Source: Algoriphagus sp. Y33 (lineage in GTDB: Bacteria > Bacteroidota > Bacteroidia > Cytophagales > Cyclobacteriaceae). Taken from it: a stretch of 64,000 nucleotides of DNA. Within the stretch, counting starts at the first letter, position 1, and each line of letters begins with the position of its first letter. Under the pieces are notes generated by a model. That model was not told where the DNA came from. It made no database searches and saw nothing but the letters and a program-made list of their open reading frames with translations. A program made the position numbers and the translations under genes. Positions 55,534 through 63,777 of the stretch are shown here, piece after piece. The stretch is from positions 434,001 to 498,000 of the forward strand of contig NZ_CP061947.1 of NCBI RefSeq assembly GCF_014838715.1, written 5' to 3'.

Positions 55534-55971
55534 ATGAAGAACCAAGATTTTACGCTGACATTATTAGTGGACCGATCGCCAACCGAGGTGTTCGAGACAA
55601 TCAAAAATGTACCTGGCTGGTGGTCTGGAATCCACGGGGAGGAATTTGAAGGAGAGTGGGAGAAGCTCAATGACGAATTCTCTTTCACAGCTGCTGGAGG
55701 TGCTCATTATAACCGACAGAAGTTGATAGAGCTAGTCCCTGATAGGAAAATAGTCTGGCTTGTGACGGATAGTGAACTTAGCTATATCGAAGATACTACT
55801 GATTGGGTGGGCACCCAGATATGCTTTGAGCTTTTCGAAGAAGATAACGGGACAAAAATAGTATTTACTCATAAGGGTTTGACTCCTGAAGTAGAGTGCT
55901 ATGGAAGCTGTTCTGTTTCATGGACTAATTACCTTCAGAGTAGCCTATTGAAGGCTATCAACTACCGTTAG
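55534..55971 (+). CDS. SRPBCC (AHSA1-like) domain protein
   Basis: 145-aa single-domain SRPBCC protein, paralogous to its neighbours: LLVDRSPTEVFETIKNVPGWW at the start, KIVFTHKGLTPEVECYGSCS and WTNYLQSSLLKAI at the end. Its last third is almost the same as the remnant at 57583-57882, evidence of recent duplication. It follows the fusion gene by 7 nt. Likely cytosolic; small hydrophobic ligand unknown. Confidence 0.85.
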   Translation: MKNQDFTLTLLVDRSPTEVFETIKNVPGWWSGIHGEEFEGEWEKLNDEFSFTAAGGAHYNRQKLIELVPDRKIVWLVTDSELSYIEDTTDWVGTQICFELFEEDNGTKIVFTHKGLTPEVECYGSCSVSWTNYLQSSLLKAINYR

Positions 55972-56009
55972 TGACTAACTAAAAGAGGAAATAAATAAAA
56001 GCTATAATA

Positions 56010-56543
56010 ATGAAAACAGATTTTACTACTACCCTTGTGGTGGACAAAACTCCGGCAGAAGTATTTAATGCGATCAATAATCCACTTGCGTGGTGGTCTG
56101 AAGAAATTAAAGGCCGTACTGCCCAACTCAACGATGAGTTTGACTATCATTTCGAAGATATTCATCGTTGCCGTGTAAGGATAATAGAACTTATCCCTGA
56201 TCAAAAAGTAGTTTGGCATGTGCTGGATAATTACTTCAAAGCGGGAATTTTTGAGGATGCCTCCCACCAGTCACCTGAAATCGAAATGGCAGAAGATAAA
56301 ACTGAATGGAAGGACACTAGAATTAATTTTGAAATTTCGGAGGTAGAGAACAAAACATACTTACGATTCACTCATTTTGGGTTAGTTCCGGAGTATGAAT
56401 GTTTTGAAGTATGTTCAAACGGTTGGACACATTATATCCGTCAAAGTTTATTTGGCTTGATAACCACCGGAAAAGGAGAGCCGAACAGTAGCGGTAAACC
56501 AATGACCTCTGACGAAGAGAAATTTCATTCTACTGAATCCTAG
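56010..56543 (+). CDS. SRPBCC (AHSA1-like) domain protein
   Basis: 177-aa paralogue with the same pattern (VVDKTPAEVFNAINNPLAWW; RFTHFGLVPEYECFEVCSNGW) plus a polar C-terminal tail of about 25 residues. The alcohol dehydrogenase-like gene starts 4 nt after its stop, so the array and that enzyme are probably one operon. Confidence 0.85.
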   Translation: MKTDFTTTLVVDKTPAEVFNAINNPLAWWSEEIKGRTAQLNDEFDYHFEDIHRCRVRIIELIPDQKVVWHVLDNYFKAGIFEDASHQSPEIEMAEDKTEWKDTRINFEISEVENKTYLRFTHFGLVPEYECFEVCSNGWTHYIRQSLFGLITTGKGEPNSSGKPMTSDEEKFHSTES

Positions 56544-56547
56544 AAAC

Positions 56548-57555
56548 GTGAAAGCAATACAGTTGACAAAATTTGGGATTGAGCATCTACATCTTACGGA
56601 TATACCCGTCCCTGCCATTGGTGAAAATGAAGTATTGGTAAAGACAACAGCTACTTGTCTTGAGTATCATGACCTGATCGTAGTGGAGAATAGAATACCT
56701 TTTGGCATCCCACTTCCCCACATCCCGGTTTCTGAAGGAGTGGGTGTAGTGGAAAATGTTGGCTGTAAAGTGACCCGTTGGAAAAAAGGCGATCGTGTTA
56801 TTATTCCTTTTATAACCCGTTGGGAAGCTGGGAAAAATACTCCCTGGAACGATGAATTGAGAACCGGTTTTTCATGCCCGGGACTTTTGTCAGAATTTAC
56901 TGTACAACCTGAAAATACGTTAGTTAGAACACCAAGTAACCTTACGGATGAGCAGGCTGCTCCATTGGCGGTAGCCGGTTTGTCGGCATGGTCCTACCTC
57001 GTGGAACAGGCCAATATCAGGGCAGGCCAGAGTATATTGACCCAAGGTAGTGGCGGAGTGTCTTTGTTTGCCATCCAGATTGCTAAAATGTTTGGTCTCA
57101 AAGTCATTGCCAATACCGGGAGCAAGGAAAAAAAGGAGAAACTAAAAGATCTGGGAGCCGATGAAGTGATTAATTATAAGGATTTCACTGAATGGAGTAA
57201 GGAAGTGAAGCGACTGAATGGCGGGATTGGGGTAGATGTAACATTGGATGTTGCCGGGAAGGAGACCATTGAACAAAGTATTCTCTCAGTAAAACAACAT
57301 GGCTTTGTGGGTTTGGTGGGTTTGATGACAGGCACCCAGCTGACCATCGATATAATACCACTAATTACCAACTATATTCGGCTACAAGCATATTCGGTAG
57401 GTAATGCACAAGGACTAAACAAGCTGGTAACCGCCATTGAAAAGAATAACATAACACCGGTTATAGACAGGATTTACTCAATAGAAAACACGCAAGATGC
57501 TTTCCACAGATTCAAGTCTGGAAAAGCATTTGGTAAAGTGGTCATTAAGTTATAA
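56548..57555 (+). CDS. Zinc-type/quinone-oxidoreductase-like MDR dehydrogenase
   Basis: 335-aa member of the medium-chain dehydrogenase/reductase superfamily, GTG start 4 nt after the previous gene. The N-terminal GroES-like domain has IPVSEGVGVVENVGCKV; the NAD(P) Rossmann motif is QGSGGVSLFAIQIA (about aa 166). The zinc-type catalytic pattern is altered (CLEYHDL instead of CGTD), which is nearer to quinone oxidoreductases. It ends HRFKSGKAFGKVVIKL, typical for the family. It probably reduces or oxidises a substrate linked to the SRPBCC proteins, but that is context only. Confidence 0.88.
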   Translation: MKAIQLTKFGIEHLHLTDIPVPAIGENEVLVKTTATCLEYHDLIVVENRIPFGIPLPHIPVSEGVGVVENVGCKVTRWKKGDRVIIPFITRWEAGKNTPWNDELRTGFSCPGLLSEFTVQPENTLVRTPSNLTDEQAAPLAVAGLSAWSYLVEQANIRAGQSILTQGSGGVSLFAIQIAKMFGLKVIANTGSKEKKEKLKDLGADEVINYKDFTEWSKEVKRLNGGIGVDVTLDVAGKETIEQSILSVKQHGFVGLVGLMTGTQLTIDIIPLITNYIRLQAYSVGNAQGLNKLVTAIEKNNITPVIDRIYSIENTQDAFHRFKSGKAFGKVVIKL

Positions 57556-57582
57556 ACGGTCACTGGAATGATTCTGTGAATT

Positions 57583-57882
57583 GTGAATGATAAGGTTTTA
57601 CTCCTAAAAATATTTTCAAAGACTGAGTGGCCAGACTTTATCGATCACAGTATAAAATTCAGGAATCTTACATTGCACAGGTTGACAGAGTGGGCAGACA
57701 CACAAATCGACTTTGAACTGTCCAAAGAGGGTAATCGGACAAAAATAGTATTTACTCACAAAGGACTAACTCCAGAAGTAGCGTGTTATAACAGTTGTAC
57801 GGTTTCTTGGACTGACTATCTCCAGGATAGTTTGTTGAAGGCTGTAACGAAATCTAAAAAATTGGATTCAAGGCATATTTAA
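57583..57882 (+). pseudogene. SRPBCC remnant, C-terminal half only
   Basis: The open frame has 99 codons. Only residues from about WADTQIDFELSKEGNRTKIV onward match the SRPBCC paralogue at 55534 (KIVFTHKGLTPEVACYN, WTDYLQDSLLKAV). The first 40 residues do not resemble the family. A duplication followed by loss of the 5' half fits. Probably nonfunctional. Confidence 0.7.
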
Positions 57883-57963
57883 CCTGTGTCTTGAGACTGA
57901 ACATTGTCGAAAATTTATATAAGGCCAAAGTTCCTTTTTGACTCTCACCGGACTGTTCAATAA

Positions 57964-58083
57964 TGAGGCTGTCTCATAATTCATAATTGTCACATTGAGC
58001 GAAGTCGAAATGGGCTTAATTATGAATTAAAGGCTTCGGCTTCGCTCAGCCTGACAAGAAAACCTACTTATGAGACAGCCTCA
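57964..58083. mobile_element. MITE-like element with 16-bp terminal inverted repeats
   Basis: TGAGGCTGTCTCATAA at 57964-57979 and its exact reverse complement at 58068-58083 enclose about 88 nt, which are themselves partly self-complementary (ATTCATAATT near the left, AATTATGAAT near the middle; GAGCGAAG and CTTCGCTC). The ends resemble terminal repeats of IS elements whose tips read GAGGCTGTCTCA. No transposase frame is inside, so it would need a transposase in trans. Target duplication could not be assigned with confidence. Confidence 0.7.
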
Positions 58084-58160
58084 AAAAATGATTAGAAGAA
58101 ATCACTTAATTAAAACTTAATTATCCAGCAAGTTTTCGTGTGAATATTCATTTCAACAGG

Positions 58161-58679
58161 TTAATTTGACACATCACAGTCCCCGTTGCAGGGTAAGTCC
58201 ACGATAGCACAAACTTCTTGGATATTGAAATTGATCGTGGTGAGCTGCTCTGTTGACAGGTTCTTAAATGCCTGGCTCAAGTCCACGGTAAGTACTACGG
58301 TTTTCCGTGATTCGCTGTTTTGACATCCTTCCGAAAGCAGGTTTAAGAAAATGTTTGCAACGGGAGGATTTACAAAGAAAAGGGAACCGTCCCATATCAT
58401 CTCATATTCGATTTCACAGGTTTCGGGAACATTCACCTCGATCTCCAATGTGTTTCCACTCCTGCTGATTTTTTCAATATTCCAGTCAAATGAACAAAAT
58501 TCAGAAGTTGCTCTTCTGTTGTTTATTCCCTCATACTTTTCGGGATTTGAATAGAACTTGAAGTTATCACCGGTAACTTCATACACTTGAGCATCTGGAG
58601 TAGGTTCATCTTCAGAACAGGCTAACGCGGTCATCATGATTGCGATTAGCATAAATGGTAAGCATAATTTGTTTTTCAT
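58161..58679 (-). CDS. Hypothetical lipoprotein (172 aa)
   Basis: Lipoprotein signal MKNKLCLPFMLIAIMMTALACSED with a good lipobox (ALAC). The mature part has several cysteines (FCSFDW, ETCEIEY, SEGCQNSE, EVCAIV, LPCNGDCDVSN), suggesting disulfides outside the cytoplasm. No domain is recognised. The MITE-like element is about 80 nt downstream of its 3' end and a very AT-rich region lies upstream. Confidence 0.7.
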   Translation of the reverse strand: MKNKLCLPFMLIAIMMTALACSEDEPTPDAQVYEVTGDNFKFYSNPEKYEGINNRRATSEFCSFDWNIEKISRSGNTLEIEVNVPETCEIEYEMIWDGSLFFVNPPVANIFLNLLSEGCQNSESRKTVVLTVDLSQAFKNLSTEQLTTINFNIQEVCAIVDLPCNGDCDVSN

Positions 58680-59264
58680 AATAATGGGGTTTAATTGAAT
58701 GTAATTTTATCAACCATACGGATTATGTTGTTGTTATGCTACATAAGGTTATATAAAAAAAATGAAATATTTTAAAAAAAAAATACGCAAAATTAAATTG
58801 TATTGTTTTATTAAAATAGTATAAATACGACATTTTTCAAACAATATTTATTGAAAGAAAATTAAATATTTTGGATCTATTTTTTTTTTTTTTTTAGAAT
58901 AGTTTAAATTTGTCATATAGAACTAATTAGGATATAGTTTTCTGAAATTCAAAGTCCTTTTAGATTACCTAATCTTGAACCCTTCAATTCATTCAAAAGT
59001 ATAATGACCTACACCCTCCTGAATTAAAGGTTATATGTGATTTTCTTGCTGAGTCTATAAGTAAAAGACTCGGGAATTACGAAAGTAAAATTTGGCATAC
59101 CCATCCGGTTTGGTTTTTGGCTGGAAAAGTCCAGACAAGTCCAATGGGATTATAAAAACCTGATTAGGCGGAAAGTTCGGCTAGAAAAAATATCCGATCA
59201 TGTTAAAATCAGTTCTTGAAAATTCCTTAACTCGAATAAGCTATAGACAATTTGCAATTAACAA
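58680..59264. other. Very AT-rich intergenic region with a homopolymer
   Basis: Contains a run of 16 T (58880-58895) and long A and T tracts; nothing coding is visible. It could hold promoters for the lipoprotein gene (minus strand), as well as phase-variation-prone homopolymers, but neither is demonstrated. Confidence 0.45.
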
Positions 59265-59299
59265 TTGCAAGGACTAATAAATCTAACTACATACTTTTG
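59265..59299 (+). promoter_or_regulatory. Possible Bacteroidota-type promoter of the EthD gene
   Basis: TACTTTTG (59292-59299) matches the -7 consensus TAnnTTTG, 24 nt before the ATG. A TTG at 59265-59267 lies at a slightly long spacing for the -33 element. Plausible but weak. Confidence 0.4.
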
Positions 59300-59323
59300 T
59301 GATTAAAGTTCAATCAACTCATC

Positions 59324-59758
59324 ATGTTACCTACAAAACTCAACCTCATCCTTTCGCTTTTCTTTCTATCATTTATTTCTTTTCCTATACAGGGGGATTA
59401 TCTGACTGTTCCGCAATCGAGACTTTCAGATCCTAGTGAAAAAGGATTAATTAAGCTTTCAGTTATGTATCCTTATGAAGAAGGGAAACACTTTGATATG
59501 GAGTATTATAAAAGCAAGCATATGCCAATGGTTGCCAATCTTTTGGGGTCAAGCCTGGTGAAATATACTATCGAGAAAGGGGTTGCGAGTGGAATTCCCA
59601 ATACCCAAATGCCTTATATGGCCATCGGATCCTTTTACGTGAAGAGTCTTGCTGACTATCAGGCTGCCATCGGCCCCAACAGAGATGCCATACGGGCGGA
59701 TTTTGTCAACTATACCGATATAAATCCGATCATTCTGGTGAGTGAAATGATCAGGTAA
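59324..59758 (+). CDS. EthD-domain protein with signal peptide
   Basis: 144-aa protein. Aa 1-24 look like a signal peptide (MLPTKLNLILSLFFLSFISF). From about aa 42 the EthD domain is evident (LSVMYPYEEGKHFDMEYYKS, HMPMV, then ALADYQ-type helix and PIILVSEMI at the end). EthD proteins are usually short cytosolic dimeric alpha+beta barrels, related to ether-degradation-associated EthD and ligand-binding proteins. An export signal is unusual. Either the protein is periplasmic or the true start is downstream and the N-terminus is read-through; no good internal ATG precedes the domain except MYP at about aa 44. Confidence 0.75.
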   Translation: MLPTKLNLILSLFFLSFISFPIQGDYLTVPQSRLSDPSEKGLIKLSVMYPYEEGKHFDMEYYKSKHMPMVANLLGSSLVKYTIEKGVASGIPNTQMPYMAIGSFYVKSLADYQAAIGPNRDAIRADFVNYTDINPIILVSEMIR

Positions 59759-60182
59759 TTATTTTTACCAGACATTTTTATAAACTGAAAATAGCCCTTT
59801 GATAGATAATTTTCTTTTGCATATGGAATTGTCTGGTAGGCCAGATTTTGATAGGACATCAAAATCGCAAAAAGGAATTCAAAGGCTGATCTATCACAAC
59901 TTTTCGAAATCTGAGTTGTAAATATTGAATTGTGGTTCTGTTCTGAAGGATAAAGGGGGACTAATTTACCAATTTTCAATGGGTGCACCTGTTACAAATC
60001 AAATCTAAAAAAAGCGAAGGATTACATTAAATCATGGAATGATTTATGGGGCATCCATTTTTCGAACAGATACTTCCCCCTTTTTAATTGCGTTGGAATT
60101 ATTGACAAATAAGTGGTTCTGTCGTTTTTGTCCAATTTTGGATTTTTGGTTTTGGATAGTTTTGATTTTAATCTAAAGCAAC
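59759..60182. other. Intergenic region without recognised features
   Basis: About 420 nt with no convincing frame, terminator or repeat. Short frames on the minus strand are without domains. Confidence 0.4.
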
Positions 60183-60726
60183 ATGGAGGAACAAATGAAC
60201 AGGGCTTTGTATCAGGGTTTGATTTCCACATTTCCTGTAGAAAAAATTCCGGAAAGTAATTCAGTTATCCGTTTTCAGGACTATGATCCTTTCAATCACC
60301 TGAACAATGCCCGGTACATCGATTACTTTATCAATGCAAGATCACTTACTGCGGTTTTACGGGTTTGACATTTTCAAGATTGCCAGGGAAACCGGAATGG
60401 GATGGGTAGTTGGACAACATCAGATATCTTTTATCCGGCCGGTTTCATTAATGGAAACGGTCAGAATAAAGACCCGCTTATTGTCCTATTCCAAGCATGC
60501 TATCCTGATAGAATCTTTAATGCTTGATGCTGAAAATGAATGGATTAGGAGTTTGCTTTGGACAGAGTACTTTCATTATGACCTTAAAAAGAAGAGCGTA
60601 TCCGCACATGACAAGGAATATTTGGAGTTTTTTGAAAAGATTCATCTTCCCCATCAAGGCGATTTAAATTTCGAGCTGCGGAATTTGCAGATCAGGAATA
60701 CAGAGATTACAAAGTATAAACAATGA
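60183..60726 (+). pseudogene. Acyl-CoA thioesterase (4HBT hot-dog), frameshifted
   Basis: Frame one (60183 to about 60335) gives RFQDYDPFNHLNNARYIDYF, the conserved hot-dog start with the catalytic Asp and NHLNN motif. The continuation DHLLRFYGFDIFKIARETGM, GQHQISFIRPV and later parts is in the frame that opens near 60307. A loss of about two bases near 60340 explains the shift. The rest is well preserved up to 60726, so the mutation is recent or a sequencing error. Without repair the product is inactive. Confidence 0.78.
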
Positions 60727-60854
60727 GTCAAATAGATCTTCATGAGATGAAATTTCTAATTCACGAAACTTTCCTTAGGTCAACTCAATGTATCATATTG
60801 CCCATCAGCCAATACATGATTTTATTAAAGGCTATTTCCTTTAAATCAAAATAT

Positions 60855-61232
60855 ATGACAGACATTAAAGCAATCAATATTATGGAGAAATTTTCATTGT
60901 TAGAAGCGCAGTGGACTCCCCATATCATAGCGGAACTCAACGGACAGTATGTGAAACTCTGCAAGCTTAAAGACGAATTTGTGTGGCATAGCCATGAGGA
61001 TGAGGATGAGCTTTTTATGGTCTTTAAGGGGACGCTGATTATGGACTTCCGGGACGGCCGTTCAGTTGAAATAAATCCGGGAGAAATACTGGTGGTTCCC
61101 AAAGGAGTTGAGCATAGACCAAGATCCCTTGAAGGAGAGATGGTGTTTAACCTGCTTTTTGAACCTAAAGAAACCAAGCATACCGGTGAAATTGAAAGTG
61201 AATTGACCGCAAAGGAATTGAATTGGATATAG
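60855..61232 (+). CDS. Cupin-domain protein
   Basis: 125-aa single cupin barrel. Motif 1 is VWHSHEDEDELFMVFKGTL (His, His, Glu metal ligands), and motif 2 is INPGEILVVPKGVEHRP (His ligand). I use the ATG at 60855 (MTDIKAINIMEKF). An open frame goes back to 60723, overlapping the thioesterase stop, but the added 44 residues look unlike cupins. It probably binds a metal and a small molecule; the enzymatic or regulatory role is unknown. Confidence 0.85.
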   Translation: MTDIKAINIMEKFSLLEAQWTPHIIAELNGQYVKLCKLKDEFVWHSHEDEDELFMVFKGTLIMDFRDGRSVEINPGEILVVPKGVEHRPRSLEGEMVFNLLFEPKETKHTGEIESELTAKELNWI

Positions 61233-61393
61233 GATTTTGATCGTTTCGGAGATTCGGATTATGAAGCACAATCTATTTCCGTCCAGTACTGCTTCAGTAA
61301 AAATATGATTCTTCGAACATTTTCATGAAAGTTAGCGGTCATTGTAGGTGCGACCGGAAGACGACCTGAATAAAACGACTAAAAAATAAAAAT

Positions 61394-61945
61394 ATGAGAA
61401 AAGTAATTGCAGCTTTCAATATGACACTTGACGGTGTTTGCGACCATACAACTGGTATTCCTAGTGAAGATTTACATCAACATTATTCCGACCTATTAGA
61501 TAATACAGGAGTCGTTTTGTATGGACGGACAACCTACGAACTTATGCAATTCTGGAAAACAATATTGCAAAATCCTTCTGGTAAAAAATCAATGGACGAC
61601 TTTGCAATTTCAATAGACAAAGTTCCAAAACTTGTTTTCTCCAACACACTCAAGGACACAAACTGGGACAGTGCAAAACTTTCAGATAGCCCACTTAATG
61701 AAAAAGTTTTGGAACTCAAACAGCAATCAGGAAAGGATATTTCGGTGGGAAGTCGGAGTTTGATTATTCAACTGTTAAACAGTAATCTAATTGACGAATT
61801 TCAAATTTGTGTTCACCCTATCATTGAAGGGAAAGGGCTAAGACTATTTGACCAAATCACGGACAGAATAATGTTGAAACTCATCAAGATAAAAACATTA
61901 AATTCTGGTGCGACAGTATTTTTTTATGAGCCGACACGAGAATAA
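61394..61945 (+). CDS. Dihydrofolate reductase/RibD-C family protein
   Basis: 183-aa protein of the DHFR-like RibD C-terminal family. Landmarks are the N-terminal RKVIAAFNMTLDGVCDH, GVVLYGRTTYELM (about aa 38-50), KDISVGSRSLIIQLLNSNLIDE (about 115-136) and the end HPIIEGKGLRLFD. It likely binds NADPH; the substrate is unknown. Such proteins are widespread accessory genes. Codon use (many GAC and ACA codons, long A runs) differs from the upstream cluster. The next gene starts 14 nt downstream. Confidence 0.88.
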   Translation: MRKVIAAFNMTLDGVCDHTTGIPSEDLHQHYSDLLDNTGVVLYGRTTYELMQFWKTILQNPSGKKSMDDFAISIDKVPKLVFSNTLKDTNWDSAKLSDSPLNEKVLELKQQSGKDISVGSRSLIIQLLNSNLIDEFQICVHPIIEGKGLRLFDQITDRIMLKLIKIKTLNSGATVFFYEPTRE

Positions 61946-61959
61946 ACAACGAACAGAAA

Positions 61960-62853
61960 ATGAAACAGACATTTATTTATTTAGCGTTGACAATTTTCAC
62001 CTTGACATCATGCAATAACAAAACAGAAAACACAAGTATGAGTATGGCGACAACAGCAAACGACAGTTTGACTTTTAAGAATGGCTATTCCGAAGTGAAT
62101 GGACTGAAAATGTATTATGAAATTCACGGACAAGGAAAACCAATTGTTTTAATTCACGGTGGTGGTTCAACCATTCAGACAAATTTTGAAAAAATCATTC
62201 CACTACTTGCTAAAAACAGACAGGTAATTGCTGTTGAACTTCAAGCTCACGGACGTACAAATGACCGTAACGCCGATCTGACATTTGAACAGGACGCAGA
62301 TGATGTTGCTACACTTCTTAAAAACTTAAAAATTGACAAGGCGGACTTTTTCGGCTTTAGCAATGGTGGAACAACTACTTTACAAATCGCTATTCGGCAT
62401 CCTAAATTAGTTGACAAAATGATTTTAGGTTCAGCACTCGCCAAACGAAACGGAGTTCCTGATTGGTTTTGGGGCTTTATGGAAAATGCCAAATTGGAGG
62501 ATATGCCTGAACTTTTAAAAGTTGGCTACAAAAAAGTTGCGGCGGACACAAATGATTTGCAGGTAATGCACGACAGAGATGCAAAGAGAATGGTAAACTT
62601 CAAAGACATTCCAGAGGAACTTACAAAATCCATTAAAGTACCGACTTTAATCATTATTGGCGACAAGGACGTAATAACACCTGAACACGCTATTGAACTT
62701 CACAGACAAATTACAAATTCTGAATTAGCAATAATTCCAGGTGGACACGGACAATATATTGGAGAAGTTACAACAATAACACCCGACTTTAAAGAGAGCG
62801 ACCTTGTAGTTCCAATGATTGAAAAATTCCTTGACAAAAAAGCTGAAAAATAA
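61960..62853 (+). CDS. Alpha/beta-hydrolase lipoprotein
   Basis: 297-aa hydrolase carrying a lipoprotein signal (MKQTFIYLALTIFTLTSC). Alpha/beta-hydrolase signature: PIVLIHGGGSTIQTNFEKI (oxyanion HG), nucleophile elbow GFSNGG (Ser about aa 133), acid in GDKDVITPEHA (about 234) and His in GGHGQYIG (about 261). Esterase, lipase or other hydrolysis at the periplasmic membrane face. It shares unusual codon use with the DHFR-family gene just before it, so the pair probably arrived together. Confidence 0.9.
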   Translation: MKQTFIYLALTIFTLTSCNNKTENTSMSMATTANDSLTFKNGYSEVNGLKMYYEIHGQGKPIVLIHGGGSTIQTNFEKIIPLLAKNRQVIAVELQAHGRTNDRNADLTFEQDADDVATLLKNLKIDKADFFGFSNGGTTTLQIAIRHPKLVDKMILGSALAKRNGVPDWFWGFMENAKLEDMPELLKVGYKKVAADTNDLQVMHDRDAKRMVNFKDIPEELTKSIKVPTLIIIGDKDVITPEHAIELHRQITNSELAIIPGGHGQYIGEVTTITPDFKESDLVVPMIEKFLDKKAEK

Positions 62854-62930
62854 TGCTGACCTACACGAGCGAGAGAGAACAACAACGAACAGCTAACAGC
62901 AGCTACCCAAAAGTGGCGGTTCAGTGGTTA

Positions 62931-62968
62931 AACCAAGCTTTGTGCTTCTATCTAGTTTGTGCTTGGTT
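62931..62968. repeat. Inverted repeat after the DHFR/hydrolase pair
   Basis: AACCAAGC (62931-62938) pairs with GCTTGGTT (62961-62968); the loop repeats TTTGTGCTT. It follows CGAACAGCTAACAGCAGC and GGCGGTTCAGTGG, a phrase that looks like recombination-site or repeat sequence at the end of an acquired segment. I cannot identify it with certainty as a known element. Confidence 0.4.
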
Positions 62969-63474
62969 GACAGTGTGTATCGTCCTGAAAAAAGTTTACA
63001 GTTTAATTGATTAATCCTGTAATGGGTTTACAACTACTTCTTCGTTCTGAAATGGATTTATAATAGTAGCTTTTTTCTGAAATGTAGCTTAGGAATTCAA
63101 TTCTTATTTCACTGTAGTTTTGGCACAGAATCTCAAAATACTCCATTTTAACTAAAATATAATCAGTTAGTTGAGTCTATATATAGATCACTGGGCAAAT
63201 GAATACCACCATTTTGGTTCTGATCTTCATTCTGCTATTATATCATATTCAAAATCTGATTGTATTGAAAGTCTCCACAGGATTGCAAAACATCCATGGT
63301 CAGTAGTCTTGAATTTATCTTGGGTTCTGTACCAATGGTGGGGAGTAAATTCTGTTGTATAAGATTTTCATAAAGCAGGCTCCCGGCAGTTAGCCAGGAA
63401 ATGGAGTTTCGGTATTTGTGTGAATAATAAGAAGATATGGTATTAATACTTACTTGAATTTACCAAATGGTTCA
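62969..63474. other. Intergenic region without a supported gene
   Basis: An open frame at 63171-63362 (63 codons, TTG start) has no recognisable domain or ribosome-binding site. Nothing else was seen. Confidence 0.4.
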
Positions 63475-63477
63475 ATG

Positions 63478-63684
63478 ATGTTTGAAATATTTAAGACGAG
63501 TGTCAATGATGTGCAAATTGCAGACAAAATTGTTAAAGCATTGGATAGTAGGTTTCCGGATTTCAAAGCCAATTTTGATTTGGAAGACTGCGATAAAATT
63601 CTGAGAGTGCATGCGAAAATCCCGGTTCCTGAGGTTAAGGACCTGGTTGAAAGTTTTGGATGCAGATGTGAGTTGCTTGAATGA
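63478..63684 (+). CDS. Small HMA-like alpha/beta protein
   Basis: 68-aa protein MFEIFKTSVNDVQIADKIVK with a beta-alpha-beta plan, ending KDLVESFGCRCELLE. It resembles the small ferredoxin-like proteins related to heavy-metal-associated domains but lacks the CxxC metal motif (only CRC near the end). The pattern DLEDCDKILRV is conserved in small Bacteroidota proteins that I have seen, function unknown. The ATG at 63478 is preferred to the upstream start at 63454. Confidence 0.7.
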   Translation: MFEIFKTSVNDVQIADKIVKALDSRFPDFKANFDLEDCDKILRVHAKIPVPEVKDLVESFGCRCELLE

Positions 63685-63777
63685 TTGCTCCTTCATTGTC
63701 AGTCTTCGTGCTCTAATTTCCAAAAAGGAGAATTAAAGTGAAGATAACGCGGGTTAACATTTTACGGGAAATATTCA

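Noticed and set aside
58880-58895. Run of 16 T as a phase-variation tract
   Set aside because: It is not inside or clearly in the promoter of any gene, so a switching role cannot be supported.
62881-62970. Possible integron attC site after the hydrolase gene
   Set aside because: The expected GTTRRRY/RYYYAAC core sites do not match and no integrase is present; kept only as a generic inverted repeat.
63171-63362. 63-codon frame near the window end
   Set aside because: TTG start, no family resemblance, no translation signal.
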